NCBI GenBank assembly: GCA_023091665.1
Contig: JALJCQ010000022.1
Coordinates: 62,001 to 126,000, forward strand
DNA from: Pythium myriotylum
Taxonomy: Eukaryota; Oomycota; Peronosporomycetes; Pythiales; Pythiaceae
DNA length: 64,000 bases
Direction of reading: 5' to 3'
Shown: one piece after another, positions 56,201 to 64,000 of the stretch
Numbering within the stretch: the first letter of the stretch is position 1
Layout: every line of letters starts with the position of its first letter
Made by a program: the position numbers and the translations under genes
The notes under the pieces: generated by a model
Seen by the model: only the letters and a program-made list of their open reading frames with translations
Told to the model about the DNA's origin: nothing
The model's database searches: none

Positions 56201-56685
56201 GGGTGTTCAAGGTCAAGGAAACCGCCGAAGGACTCGTCGAACGGTACAAGGCTCGACTCGTTGCCAAGGGGTTCCTGCAGAAGTACGGCATCGACTTCGA
56301 AGAGACATTCGCACCCGTCGCCAAGTTCACGTCGATCCGCACCATCCTCAGCATCGCCGCTCGACACAAGCTCATGATCCATCAGATGGATGTCAAGACG
56401 GCGTTCCTGAACGGCAACCTCGACGAAGAAATCTACATGAAGCAGCCCGAAGGCTTCGTCGACCAGCGCCACCCCGACTACGTGTGCAAGCTCAAGCGCT
56501 CGCTCTACGGTCTCAAGCAGTCGCCACGCATGTGGAACCAGACCATCGACGCCTTCATGCGCAAGGTCGGCTTCACCAAGTGCGAGATGGACCACTGCGT
56601 GTACGTCAAGCGGAGCGGCTCAGCGATGATCTTCGTGGTTGTTGAAGATGATGCGCCTCGAACCCAGCGTCATCATTCCAGTTGA
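53299..56685 (+). CDS. Copia Gag-protease-integrase with RT cut before YVDD (plus arm)
   Basis: 1,128 residues from ATG 53299. Gag, CCHC, protease DSGA and the full integrase are present. RT is severed after AMIFVV, just one residue before the YVDD active site, and the LTR supplies the remaining [14 protein letters not shown] in the usual frame. It could make Gag, protease and integrase but no RT or RNase H. It has primer site GGTTATGAGCCC at 53295-53306 but no polypurine tract. Subfamily marks: SLKKNE and VDQRHPD as in copy 1. Confidence 0.92.
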   Translation: MSPSPADSASTDFASPAFAMDSTTPARINKFDGTNFHTWKFKMQMVLEERDVWEVVCGEVKLEQCQTDADRALFKKKSRKALAMICLAMEDSQLPLVRSASGAQDAWSRLEEHFEKKSLANKLFLRRRFFTTMMEEGDDVLTHINKLKTLAEQLDAVGAPVSEDDLVITLLGSLSESYQFLITALESRVDALTWELVTSRLLHEDMKRKEQGGDGATLGQAFMTSDAKPKGRAVKKTGTCNYCGKIGHWAAECHSRVKDNGNGNGNSGGNGNGNGNGNPRQRFQRANLARDEDPGEYLFSVGKTQGKSSQSTAWLVDSGATQHMSRTKQFMMNHKKIDPVDVHLADDGTVQAVGVGDILMSMKTPSGVKKGLLTNVWHIPKLSRNLFSVGRFTEDAAPVTFDKDGCFVVLKGAKRTIGTRIGKGLFKLNMSPVSTEAAHAASARRGRAMSKSYLWHLRLGHIGFSGLEAIVKKDLADGLDIGSVQEWEVCEGCALGKLTRVKFQSGTTKRSANLLDVVYSDVTGPMKTPTFGGMKYFATFTDDKSRLCKLYLMRSKDEVYDKFVEFVNWAENQTGRRVKVLRTDGGGEYQSAKLAKFCRKRGIEHDVTPPYTPQLNGVAERMNRTIGECGRCKLHHANLSDEYWGEAVMTAVEVRNRLPTRAQDLYKSPYEEWYGKKPLLANFKVFGCHAYVHVPKEKRSKFDARAILCRFLGYSDHEKAYRFEEIATGRIVISRDAQFMEDTFDDGKREEPWSKSVEFRDDEDDEDQDEATDNQDDEDMGEQPASPAPSQRSYERPEWQQGQRSQRPAAPASAQQPNVDYAPGSKRHSRTHSLENLAEPPVEKRYGRVGRTSGATPPPTQGSRTSLEDLSALLTSIEEEGVEDEDEEGEDVQEQGGEDQDQDHDLEEFALVVNSGGELPTSFKSAMESDDASNWKEACDSELESLKKNETWDLVPLPAGRKAITSKWVFKVKETAEGLVERYKARLVAKGFLQKYGIDFEETFAPVAKFTSIRTILSIAARHKLMIHQMDVKTAFLNGNLDEEIYMKQPEGFVDQRHPDYVCKLKRSLYGLKQSPRMWNQTIDAFMRKVGFTKCEMDHCVYVKRSGSAMIFVVVEDDAPRTQRHHSS

Positions 56686-56998
56686 AGCTCGGCAGTTGAA
56701 GCTCGGCTGTAGAAGATTCTCCTGCAGAAGATTCTCCGTGGAAGATTCGACATGTGGAAGATTCGACATGTGGAAGATTCTCCGTCTGGTTCTGGTTTGA
56801 ATCCAGTGCCACCCATCGACTTCGTTGAAGTATCCACGAAGTTAGTTTATGTTTGCATATGTTTACGATAGGTAGGACATACATTTGATTATGGTAGCGT
56901 AGGACACACACAGACGGCTTAGAGGTAGCAGTAGCGAACTAAGTCCCGATCAATTCACTTTGCATTTTGCATCCCACCAACCAAGCGACCTTCCAACA
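56640..56998 (+). repeat. Copia LTR, 359-bp variant
   Basis: Joined on the left to TTCGTGGT of RT instead of a polypurine tract. On the right its CA end meets an inverted gag fragment. Confidence 0.95.
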
Positions 56999-57220
56999 AG
57001 GGCTCGGTCCGCGTCGGTCTGGCACTGCTCGAGTTTGACCTCTCCACAGACAACTTCCCAGACGTCGCGTTCTTCGAGCACCATCTGCATCTTGAACTTC
57101 CATGTGTGGAAGTTGGTTCCGTCGAACTTGTTGATGCGAGCTGGGGTGGTCGAATCCATGGCGAAGGCTGGGGAGGCGAAGTCGGTGGAGGCAGAGTCGG
57201 CTGGGCTTGGGCTCATAACC
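56999..57220 (-). pseudogene. Copia primer site and gag start, inverted between LTRs
   Basis: 222 bp reading on the minus strand from the primer site (57209-57220) through [10 protein letters not shown] to GACCGAGCCCT. The distal end is joined to the CA end of the plus LTR at 56998. The proximal end is normal LTR/primer site with the minus LTR at 57221. It forms the spacer of the 4-kb inverted repeat. Confidence 0.9.
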
Positions 57221-57579
57221 TGTTGGAAGGTCGCTTGGTTGATGGGATGCAAAATGCAAAGTGAATTGATCGGGACTTAGTTCGCTACTGCTACCTCTAA
57301 GCCGTCTGTGTGTGTCCTACGCTACCATAATCAAATGTATGTCCTACCTATCGTAAACATATGCAAACATAAACTGACTTCGTGGATACTTCAACGAAGT
57401 CGATGGGTGGCACTGGATTCAAACCAGAACCAGACGGAGAATCTTCCACATGTCGAATCTTCCACATGTCGAATCTTCCACGGAGAATCTTCTGCAGGAG
57501 AATCTTCTACAGCCGAGCTTCAACTGCCGAGCTTCAACTGGAATGATGACGCTGGGTTCGAGGCGCATCATCTTCAACA
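57221..57579 (-). repeat. Copia LTR, 359-bp variant
   Basis: Shares TTGATGGGATGC (A for G) with the LTR at 60919 only, marking the two LTRs of the minus arm as sisters. Confidence 0.95.
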
Positions 57580-60500
57580 ACCACGAAGATCATCGCTGAG
57601 CCGCTCCGCTTCACGTACACGCAGTGGTCCATCTCGCACTTGGTGAAGCCGACCTTGCGCATGAAGGCGTCGATGGTCTGGTTCCACATGCGTGGCGACT
57701 GCTTGAGACCGTAGAGCGAGCGCTTGAGCTTGCACACGTAGTCGGGGTGGCGCTGGTCGACGAAGCCTTCGGGCTGCTTCATGTAGATTTCTTCGTCGAG
57801 GTTGCCGTTCAGGAACGCCGTCTTGACATCCATCTGATGGATCATGAGCTTGTGTCGAGCGGCGATGCTGAGGATGGTGCGGATCGACGTGAACTTGGCG
57901 ACGGGTGCGAATGTCTCTTCGAAGTCGATGCCGTACTTCTGCAGGAACCCCTTGGCAACGAGTCGAGCCTTGTACCGTTCGACGAGTCCTTCGGCGGTTT
58001 CCTTGACCTTGAACACCCACTTGCTGGTGATGGCCTTGCGTCCGGCTGGCAAAGGGACTAGGTCCCAGGTCTCGTTCTTCTTGAGCGACTCGAGCTCGGA
58101 GTCGCAGGCTTCCTTCCAGTTGCTGGCGTCGTCGGATTCCATCGCCGACTTGAACGATGTCGGCAACTCTCCCCCTGAATTCACGACGAGAGCAAACTCT
58201 TCGAGATCGTGATCTTGATCTTGGTCTTCTCCCCCTTGTTCTTGCACGTCTTCGCCTTCTTCGTCTTCATCTTCTACGCCTTCCTCTTCGATCGACGTGA
58301 GCAGTGCAGACAGATCTTCGAGCGATGTCCTTGAACCTTGCGTGGGTGGTGGAGTCGCACCACTTGTGCGTCCAACACGTCCGTAGCGCTTCTCAACTGG
58401 CGGTTCAGCCAGGTTCTCGAGCGAGTGCGTGCGAGAGTGGCGCTTGGACCCTGGTGCGTAGTCGACATTCGGCTGCTGGGCCGATGCTGGTGCTGCTGGA
58501 CGCTGCGACCGCTGGCCCTGTTGCCACTCCGGTCGCTCGTAGCTGCGCTGACTTGGTGCTGGTGAGGCTGGCTGCTCACCCATGTCTTCATCATCTTGGT
58601 TGTCGGTTGCTTCATCTTGATCCTCATCATCTTCATCGTCGCGGAACTCGACGGACTTGCTCCAGGGTTCTTCGCGCTTGCCATCGTCGAATGTGTCTTC
58701 CATGAACTGCGCGTCTCGACTGATCACGATCCGACCGGTTGCGATTTCTTCAAACCGATACGCCTTCTCGTGGTCCGAGTAGCCGAGGAACCGACACAAG
58801 ATGGCTCGGGCGTCGAACTTCGACCGCTTCTCCTTGGGCACGTGGACGTACGCATGGCAGCCGAACACCTTGAAGTTGGCGAGCAAGGGCTTCTTCCCGT
58901 ACCATTCTTCGTACGGCGACTTGTACAAGTCTTGAGCGCGGGTCGGAAGTCGGTTGCGAACTTCGACTGCAGTCATGACGGCTTCGCCCCAGTACTCGTC
59001 GGACAAGTTGGCATGGTGGAGCTTGCAACGACCACACTCACCGATGGTTCGGTTCATGCGCTCCGCCACACCGTTCAACTGAGGCGTGTATGGCGGCGTG
59101 ACGTCGTGCTCGATGCCACGCTTGCGACAGAACTTGGCAAGTTTGGCCGACTGGTACTCGCCGCCGCCGTCGGTCCGAAGCACCTTGACTCGACGACCGG
59201 TTTGGTTCTCGGCCCAGTTGACGAACTCGACGAACTTCTCGTAGACTTCGTCCTTGGACCGCATGAGGTACAACTTGCACAGTCGAGACTTGTCGTCGGT
59301 GAAGGTGGCAAAGTACTTCATGCCGCCGAAAGTCGGAGTCTTCATGGGGCCGGCCACATCGCTGTACACGACGTCAAGCAGATTCGCAGACCGCTTGGTC
59401 GTGCCTGACTGGAACTTGACGCGAGTCAGCTTGCCGAGTGCACAGCCTTCACAGACCTCCCATTCCTGCACAGACCCGATATCGAGTCCGTCGGCGAGGT
59501 CCTTCTTGACGATGGCTTCGAGTCCGCTGAAGCCGATGTGACCGAGTCGGAGGTGCCACAGGTACGACTTGGACATGGCGCGACCTCGTCTTGCACTGGC
59601 GGCGTGGGCTGCTTCAGTCGACACTGGAGACATGTTGAGCTTGAACAGACCCTTGCCGATACGAGTGCCGATGGTCCGCTTGGCGCCCTTGAGAACGACG
59701 AAGCAACCGTCCTTGTCGAACGTCACGGGAGCAACGTCCTCCGTGAATCTTCCGACCGAGAACAGGTTGCGGCTGAGCTTGGGGATATGCCACACGTTGG
59801 TGAGCAAACCCTTCTTGACACCGCTTGGAGTCTTCATCGACATGAGAATGTCTCCCACGCCAACCGCTTGGACCGTGCCATCATCGGCCAGATGCACGTC
59901 GACTGGGTCAATCTTCTTGTGGTTCATCATGAACTGCTTGGTTCGCGACATGTGCTGAGTCGCACCCGAGTCGACCAACCACGCCGTGGATTGACTCGAC
60001 TTGCCTTGGGTCTTCCCGACCGAGAACAGGTACTCGCCGGGGTCTTCATCTCGCGCAAGGTTCGCTCGCTGGAACCGTTGCCGAGGGTTGCCGTTGCCGT
60101 TGCCGTTGCCGCCGGAGTTGCCGTTGCCGTTGCCGTTGTCCTTGACACGCGAGTGGCACTCCGCGGCCCAATGACCGATCTTGCCGCAGTAGTTGCACGT
60201 GCCAGTCTTCTTGACTGCACGGCCCTTGGGCTTCGCGTCACTTGTCATGAACGCCTGGCCAAGCGTGGCTCCGTCGCCACCTTGCTCCTTGCGCTTCATG
60301 TCTTCATGGAGCAGCCGAGACGTCACGAGTTCCCACGTGAGCGCGTCGACACGCGACTCCAACGCCGTGATGAGGAACTGGTACGACTCGCTGAGACTGC
60401 CGAGAAGCGTGATCACCAAGTCGTCTTCGCTGACCGGAGCGCCCACTGCGTCGAGTTGCTCCGCCAGGGTCTTGAGCTTGTTGATGTGCGTGAGCACATC

Positions 60501-60914
60501 GTCACCTTCTTCCATCATGGTCGTGAAGAAACGACGACGAAGAAAGAGCTTGTTGGCAAGGCTCTTCTTCTCGAAGTGTTCTTCCAGTCTTGACCATGCA
60601 TCTTGCGCACCACTCGCCGACCGGACCAGCGGGAGCTGCGAGTCTTCCATCGCGAGACAGATCATCGCGAGCGCCTTGCGAGACTTCTTCTTGAAGAGGG
60701 CTCGGTCCGCGTCGGTCTGGCACTGCTCGAGTTTGACCTCTCCACAGACAACTTCCCAGACGTCGCGTTCTTCGAGCACCATCTGCATCTTGAACTTCCA
60801 TGTGTGGAAGTTGGTTCCGTCGAACTTGTTGATGCGAGCTGGGGTGGTCGAATCCATGGCGAAGGCTGGGGAGGCGAAGTCGGTGGAGGCAGAGTCGGCT
60901 GGGCTTGGGCTCAT
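57534..60914 (-). CDS. Copia Gag-protease-integrase with RT cut before YVDD (minus arm)
   Basis: 1,126 residues, ATG complement at 60912-60914. It has the same RT breakpoint and LTR-coded tail as the plus arm and is two residues shorter in the Asn-Gly linker. One notable change is VYEKFVEF for VYDKFVEF in integrase. The primer site is the complement of 60907-60918. Like its partner it could supply Gag, protease and integrase only. Confidence 0.92.
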   Translation of the reverse strand: MSPSPADSASTDFASPAFAMDSTTPARINKFDGTNFHTWKFKMQMVLEERDVWEVVCGEVKLEQCQTDADRALFKKKSRKALAMICLAMEDSQLPLVRSASGAQDAWSRLEEHFEKKSLANKLFLRRRFFTTMMEEGDDVLTHINKLKTLAEQLDAVGAPVSEDDLVITLLGSLSESYQFLITALESRVDALTWELVTSRLLHEDMKRKEQGGDGATLGQAFMTSDAKPKGRAVKKTGTCNYCGKIGHWAAECHSRVKDNGNGNGNSGGNGNGNGNPRQRFQRANLARDEDPGEYLFSVGKTQGKSSQSTAWLVDSGATQHMSRTKQFMMNHKKIDPVDVHLADDGTVQAVGVGDILMSMKTPSGVKKGLLTNVWHIPKLSRNLFSVGRFTEDVAPVTFDKDGCFVVLKGAKRTIGTRIGKGLFKLNMSPVSTEAAHAASARRGRAMSKSYLWHLRLGHIGFSGLEAIVKKDLADGLDIGSVQEWEVCEGCALGKLTRVKFQSGTTKRSANLLDVVYSDVAGPMKTPTFGGMKYFATFTDDKSRLCKLYLMRSKDEVYEKFVEFVNWAENQTGRRVKVLRTDGGGEYQSAKLAKFCRKRGIEHDVTPPYTPQLNGVAERMNRTIGECGRCKLHHANLSDEYWGEAVMTAVEVRNRLPTRAQDLYKSPYEEWYGKKPLLANFKVFGCHAYVHVPKEKRSKFDARAILCRFLGYSDHEKAYRFEEIATGRIVISRDAQFMEDTFDDGKREEPWSKSVEFRDDEDDEDQDEATDNQDDEDMGEQPASPAPSQRSYERPEWQQGQRSQRPAAPASAQQPNVDYAPGSKRHSRTHSLENLAEPPVEKRYGRVGRTSGATPPPTQGSRTSLEDLSALLTSIEEEGVEDEDEEGEDVQEQGGEDQDQDHDLEEFALVVNSGGELPTSFKSAMESDDASNWKEACDSELESLKKNETWDLVPLPAGRKAITSKWVFKVKETAEGLVERYKARLVAKGFLQKYGIDFEETFAPVAKFTSIRTILSIAARHKLMIHQMDVKTAFLNGNLDEEIYMKQPEGFVDQRHPDYVCKLKRSLYGLKQSPRMWNQTIDAFMRKVGFTKCEMDHCVYVKRSGSAMIFVVVEDDAPRTQRHHSS

Positions 60915-60918
60915 AACC

Positions 60919-61277
60919 TGTTGGAAGGTCGCTTGGTTGATGGGATGCAAAATGCAAAGTGAATTGATCGGGACTTAGTTCGCTACTGCTACCTCTAAGC
61001 CGTCTGTGTGTGTCCTACGCTACCATAATCAAATGTATGTCCTACCTATCGTAAACATATGCAAACATAAACTGACTTCGTGGATACTTCAACGAAGTCG
61101 ATGGGTGGCACTGGATTCAAACCAGAACCAGACGGAGAATCTTCCACATGTCGAATCTTCCGCATGTCGAATCTTCCACGGAGAATCTTCTGCAGGAGAA
61201 TCTTCTACAGCCGAGCTTCAACTGCCGAGCTTCAACTGGAATGATGACGCTGGGTTCGAGGCGCATCATCTTCAACA
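60919..61277 (-). repeat. Copia LTR, 359-bp variant
   Basis: 5' LTR of the minus arm. Its TG end at 61277 is joined to CGGCCTGCAG of a plus-strand RNase H fragment. Confidence 0.95.
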
Positions 61278-61842
61278 CGGCCTGCAGTTCTCGGCATCGA
61301 ACGACGGAAGACTGGTCGGCTACTCCGACGCCGACTGGGCTGGCGACATCGAGTCACGTCGAAGCACCAGCGGTTACGTGTTCATGCTCAACGGCGGATG
61401 CATCAGCTGGCGCAGCAAGAAGCAGCGAACTGTCGCCCTCTCCTCGACCGAAGCAGAGTACATGGCTCTATCGGAAGCGATCCAAGAAGCCGTGTGGCTC
61501 AAGGCGTTCCTGTGCGAACTCGGCGAAGTTGCAAGCGACCAAGCGCTCACGGTGTACGAAGACAACCAAGGTGCGATCGCGTTGGCCAAGAACCCCGAGT
61601 TCCACAAGCGCACCAAGCACATCGACATTCGCTACCACTTCGTTCGTGAGAAGGTCGAGGACGGTCAAGTGTGTCTGCAGTATTGCCCGACCCAAGACAT
61701 GCTTGCCGACATCATGACCAAGCCGATCCCCACTGTCCAGTTCGACGTGCTCCGCACCAAGCTTGGTGTTCAAGACGCAGTCGAGTCGAGGGGGAGTGTT
61801 GAAGATGATGCGCCTCGAACCCAGCGTCATCATTCCAGTTGA
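61278..61842 (+). pseudogene. Copia RNase H fragment between inverted LTRs
   Basis: It begins at [10 protein letters not shown] and includes the RNase H residues D (YSDADW), E (STEAEY) and D (YEDNQG), with the normal C-terminus ending in the LTR. It retains the polypurine tract at 61788-61796. No RT is present. EVASDQ and LGVQDAV are as in copy 1. Confidence 0.9.
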
Positions 61843-62155
61843 AGCTCGGCAGTTGAAGCTCGGCTGTAGAAGATTCTCCTGCAGATGATTCTCCGTGGAA
61901 GATTCGACATGTGGAAGATTCGACATGTGGAAGATTCTCCGTCTGGTTCTGGTTTGAATCCAGTGCCACCCATCGACTTCGTTGAAGTATCCACGAAGTC
62001 AGTTTATGTTTGCATATGTTTACGATAGGTAGGACATACATATGATTACGGTAGCGTAGGACACACACAGACGGCTTAGAGGTAGCAGCAGCGAACTAAG
62101 TCCCGATCAATTCACTTTGCATTTTGCATCCCACCAACCAAGCGACCTTTCAACA
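61797..62155 (+). repeat. Copia LTR, 359-bp, third variant
   Basis: It has CATATGATTACGG, GCAGCAGCG and CCTTTCAACA, changes also seen in the old LTR fragment at 34812. A TGCAGATGATT change interrupts the minisatellite. Tandem partner of 62986. Confidence 0.95.
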
Positions 62156-62156
62156 G

Positions 62157-63077
62157 ATGGAAGACTCGCAGCTCCCGCTGGTTCGGTCGGCGAGTGGTGC
62201 GCAAGATGCATGGTCAAGACTGGAAGAACACTTCGAGAAGAAGAGCCTTGCCAACAAGCTCTTTCTTCGTCGTCGTTTCTTCACGACCATGATGGAAGAA
62301 GGTGACGATGTGCTCACGCACATCAACAAGCTCAAGACCCTGGCGGAGCAACTCGACGCAGTGGGCGCTCCGGTCAGCGAAGACGACTTGGTGATCACGC
62401 TTCTCGGCAGTCTCAGCGAGTCGTACCAGTTCCTCATCACGGCGTTGGAGTCGCGTGTCGACGCGCTCACGTGGGAACTCGTGACGTCTCGGCTGCTCCA
62501 TGAAGACATGAAGCGCAAGGAGCAAGGTGGCGACGGAGCCACGCTTGGCCAAGCGTTCATGACAAGTGACGCGAAGCCCAAGGGCCGTGCAGTCAAGAAG
62601 ACTGGCACGTGCAACTACTGCGGCAAGATCGGTCATTGGGCCGCGGAGTGCCACTCGCGTGTCAAGGACAACGGCAACGGCAACGGCAACTCCGGCGGCA
62701 ACGGCAACGGCAACGGAAACGGCAACCCTCGGCAACGGTTCCAGCGAGCGAACCTTGCGCGAGATGAAGACCCCGGCGAGTACCTGTTCTCGATCGGGAA
62801 GACCCAAGGCAAGTCGAGTCAATCCACGGCGTGGTTGGTCGACTCGGGTGCGACTCAGCACATGTCGCGAACCAAGCAGTTCATGATGAACCACAAGAAG
62901 ATTGACCCAGTCGACGTGCATCTGGCCGATGATGGCACGGTCCAAGCGGTTGGCGTGGGAGACATTCTCATGTCAATGAAGACTCTGTTGAAGATGATGC
63001 GCCTCGAACCCAGCGTCATCATTCCAGTTGAAGCTCGGCAGTTGAAGCTCGGCTGTAGAAGATTCTCCTGCAGATGA
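62157..63077 (+). CDS. Copia Gag-protease deletion derivative, unit 1
   Basis: 306 residues from ATG 62157, which is the natural frame at MEDSQLPLV of Gag (first 87 residues lost). The CCHC knuckle, Asn-Gly linker and protease DSGA remain. It ends at SMKTL and runs into the LTR in a different frame from other copies, giving a short basic tail that ends at 63077. The unit (LTR plus 830 bp, 1,189 bp) lacks primer site and polypurine tract. A small Gag-like protein could still be made from the LTR promoter. Confidence 0.75.
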   Translation: MEDSQLPLVRSASGAQDAWSRLEEHFEKKSLANKLFLRRRFFTTMMEEGDDVLTHINKLKTLAEQLDAVGAPVSEDDLVITLLGSLSESYQFLITALESRVDALTWELVTSRLLHEDMKRKEQGGDGATLGQAFMTSDAKPKGRAVKKTGTCNYCGKIGHWAAECHSRVKDNGNGNGNSGGNGNGNGNGNPRQRFQRANLARDEDPGEYLFSIGKTQGKSSQSTAWLVDSGATQHMSRTKQFMMNHKKIDPVDVHLADDGTVQAVGVGDILMSMKTLLKMMRLEPSVIIPVEARQLKLGCRRFSCR

Positions 63078-63344
63078 TTCTCCGTGGAAGATTCGACATG
63101 TGGAAGATTCGACATGTGGAAGATTCTCCGTCTGGTTCTGGTTTGAATCCAGTGCCACCCATCGACTTCGTTGAAGTATCCACGAAGTTAGTTTATGTTT
63201 GCATATGTTTACGATAGGTAGGACATACATATGATTACGGTAGCGTAGGACACACACAGACGGCTTAGAGGTAGCAGCAGCGAACTAAGTCCCGATCAAT
63301 TCACTTTGCATTTTGCATCCCACCAACCAAGCGACCTTTCAACA
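62986..63344 (+). repeat. Copia LTR, 359-bp, third variant
   Basis: Joined on the left to ...ATGAAGACTC of gag-pol. It shares all variant positions of the LTR at 61797 except GAAGTTAG for GAAGTCAG near 63184. Confidence 0.95.
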
Positions 63345-63345
63345 G

Positions 63346-64000
63346 ATGGAAGACTCGCAGCTCCCGCTAGTTCGGTCGGCGAGTGGTGCGCAAGATGCAT
63401 GGTCAAGACTGGAAGAACACTTCGAGAAGAAGAGCCTTGCCAACAAGCTCTTTCTTCGTCGTCGTTTCTTCACGACCATGATGGAAGAAGGTGACGATGT
63501 GCTCACGCACATCAACAAGCTCAAGACCCTGGCGGAGCAACTCGACGCAGTGGGCGCTCCGGTCAGCGAAGACGACTTGGTGATCACGCTTCTCGGCAGT
63601 CTCAGCGAGTCGTACCAGTTCCTCATCACGGCGTTGGAGTCGCGTGTCGACGCGCTCACGTGGGAACTCGTGACGTCTCGGCTGCTCCATGAAGACATGA
63701 AGCGCAAGGAGCAAGGTGGCGACGGAGCCACGCTTGGCCAAGCGTTCATGACAAGTGACGCGAAGCCCAAGGGCCGTGCAGTCAAGAAGACTGGCACGTG
63801 CAACTACTGCGGCAAGATCGGTCATTGGGCCGCGGAGTGCCACTCGCGTGTCAAGGACAACGGCAACGGCAACGGCAACTCCGGCGGCAACGGCAACGGC
63901 AACGGAAACGGCAACCCTCGGCAACGGTTCCAGCGAGCGAACCTTGCGCGAGATGAAGACCCCGGCGAGTACCTGTTCTCGATCGGGAAGACCCAAGGCA
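63346..64000 (+). CDS. Copia Gag-protease deletion derivative, unit 2 (cut by window edge)
   Basis: Second copy of the 1,189-bp unit, same start (ATG 63346) after CA-G. It continues to the window end within the region before protease DSGA. One early change, CTAGTT for CTGGTT, is silent for the protein reading. The tandem may continue to the right. Confidence 0.75.
   Translation, partial: MEDSQLPLVRSASGAQDAWSRLEEHFEKKSLANKLFLRRRFFTTMMEEGDDVLTHINKLKTLAEQLDAVGAPVSEDDLVITLLGSLSESYQFLITALESRVDALTWELVTSRLLHEDMKRKEQGGDGATLGQAFMTSDAKPKGRAVKKTGTCNYCGKIGHWAAECHSRVKDNGNGNGNSGGNGNGNGNGNPRQRFQRANLARDEDPGEYLFSIGKTQG

Larger units (their letters stand above)
52936..61277. repeat. 4-kb inverted repeat with 222-bp spacer
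   Basis: Arm 1 (52936-56998) is LTR, truncated copia, LTR on the plus strand. Arm 2 (57221-61277) is the same arrangement on the minus strand. Arms differ by a 6-bp Asn-Gly step and scattered changes. Both end at the identical RT breakpoint, so one is a copy of the other. Confidence 0.9.

Noticed and set aside
1..64000. Whole-window repetition as a pure assembly artefact
   Set aside because: Private substitutions in individual units, different LTR variants and distinct breakpoints show real separate copies, although exact copy numbers still depend on the assembly.

Overview
The window is eukaryotic and is almost entirely transposable-element (TE) DNA. The best host guess is an oomycete. The evidence is an Inr plus FPR-type oomycete core promoter in the LTR, predicted introns of 54-63 nt, and several TE families common in oomycete genomes: Ty1/copia, chromodomain Ty3/gypsy, pogo-like, MULE, Harbinger-like and tyrosine-recombinase (Crypton-like). 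No bacterial-type operon is present. The only non-TE gene I can support is one tRNA-Leu(UAG) at 28169-28248. No genus can be assigned from sequence alone.

Layout. (1) 1-26248 is the first copia array. A minus-strand copia 5' half runs off the left edge and meets a plus-strand copy through an LTR:LTR palindrome (1438-1971). Five direct repeats of 2,988 bp follow. Each is one copia LTR plus a nested-TE segment holding a gag zinc-knuckle scrap, an antisense pogo-like transposase remnant and a gypsy integrase/chromodomain end. Two essentially complete copia elements come next, sharing their middle LTR (16553-26248). A 5-bp duplication GAGAA flanks these two copies, so they sit inside the gypsy sequence that resumes at 26249.

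(2) 26249-38148 is a low-copy island of older, nested TEs: the gypsy 3' end and a candidate LTR, an opposed gypsy chromodomain remnant, the tRNA, two Crypton-like recombinase pseudogenes, an RNase H scrap, a pogo-like element inserted into a copia LTR at a TA, and an intact-looking MULE transposase ORF. The minus-strand recombinase pseudogene is interrupted twice. One insertion is a 670-bp Harbinger-like element with TAA target duplication and a Myb/SANT-like ORF. The other is a segment of about 1.9 kb carrying a spliced HTH plus AWS (SET-associated) gene.

(3) 38149-64000 is a second copia array. Five 1,940-bp minus-strand units (LTR plus RT/RNase H only) are followed by an IN-RT-RNase H unit, inverted-LTR configurations, a 4-kb inverted repeat of a copy cut just before the RT active site (52936-61277), and a 1,189-bp gag-protease unit that runs off the right edge.

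How it fits together. All copia copies share an initiator-tRNA half-tRNA primer site, a GAGGGGGAG polypurine tract and LTRs of 343-359 bp. Nearly every rearranged junction falls exactly at an LTR terminus, which points to integrase-made insertions into copia itself (nested insertion or autointegration). Many amplified units lack a primer-binding site, so their tandem copying must have happened at the DNA level, most simply by LTR-LTR recombination or via single-LTR circles.
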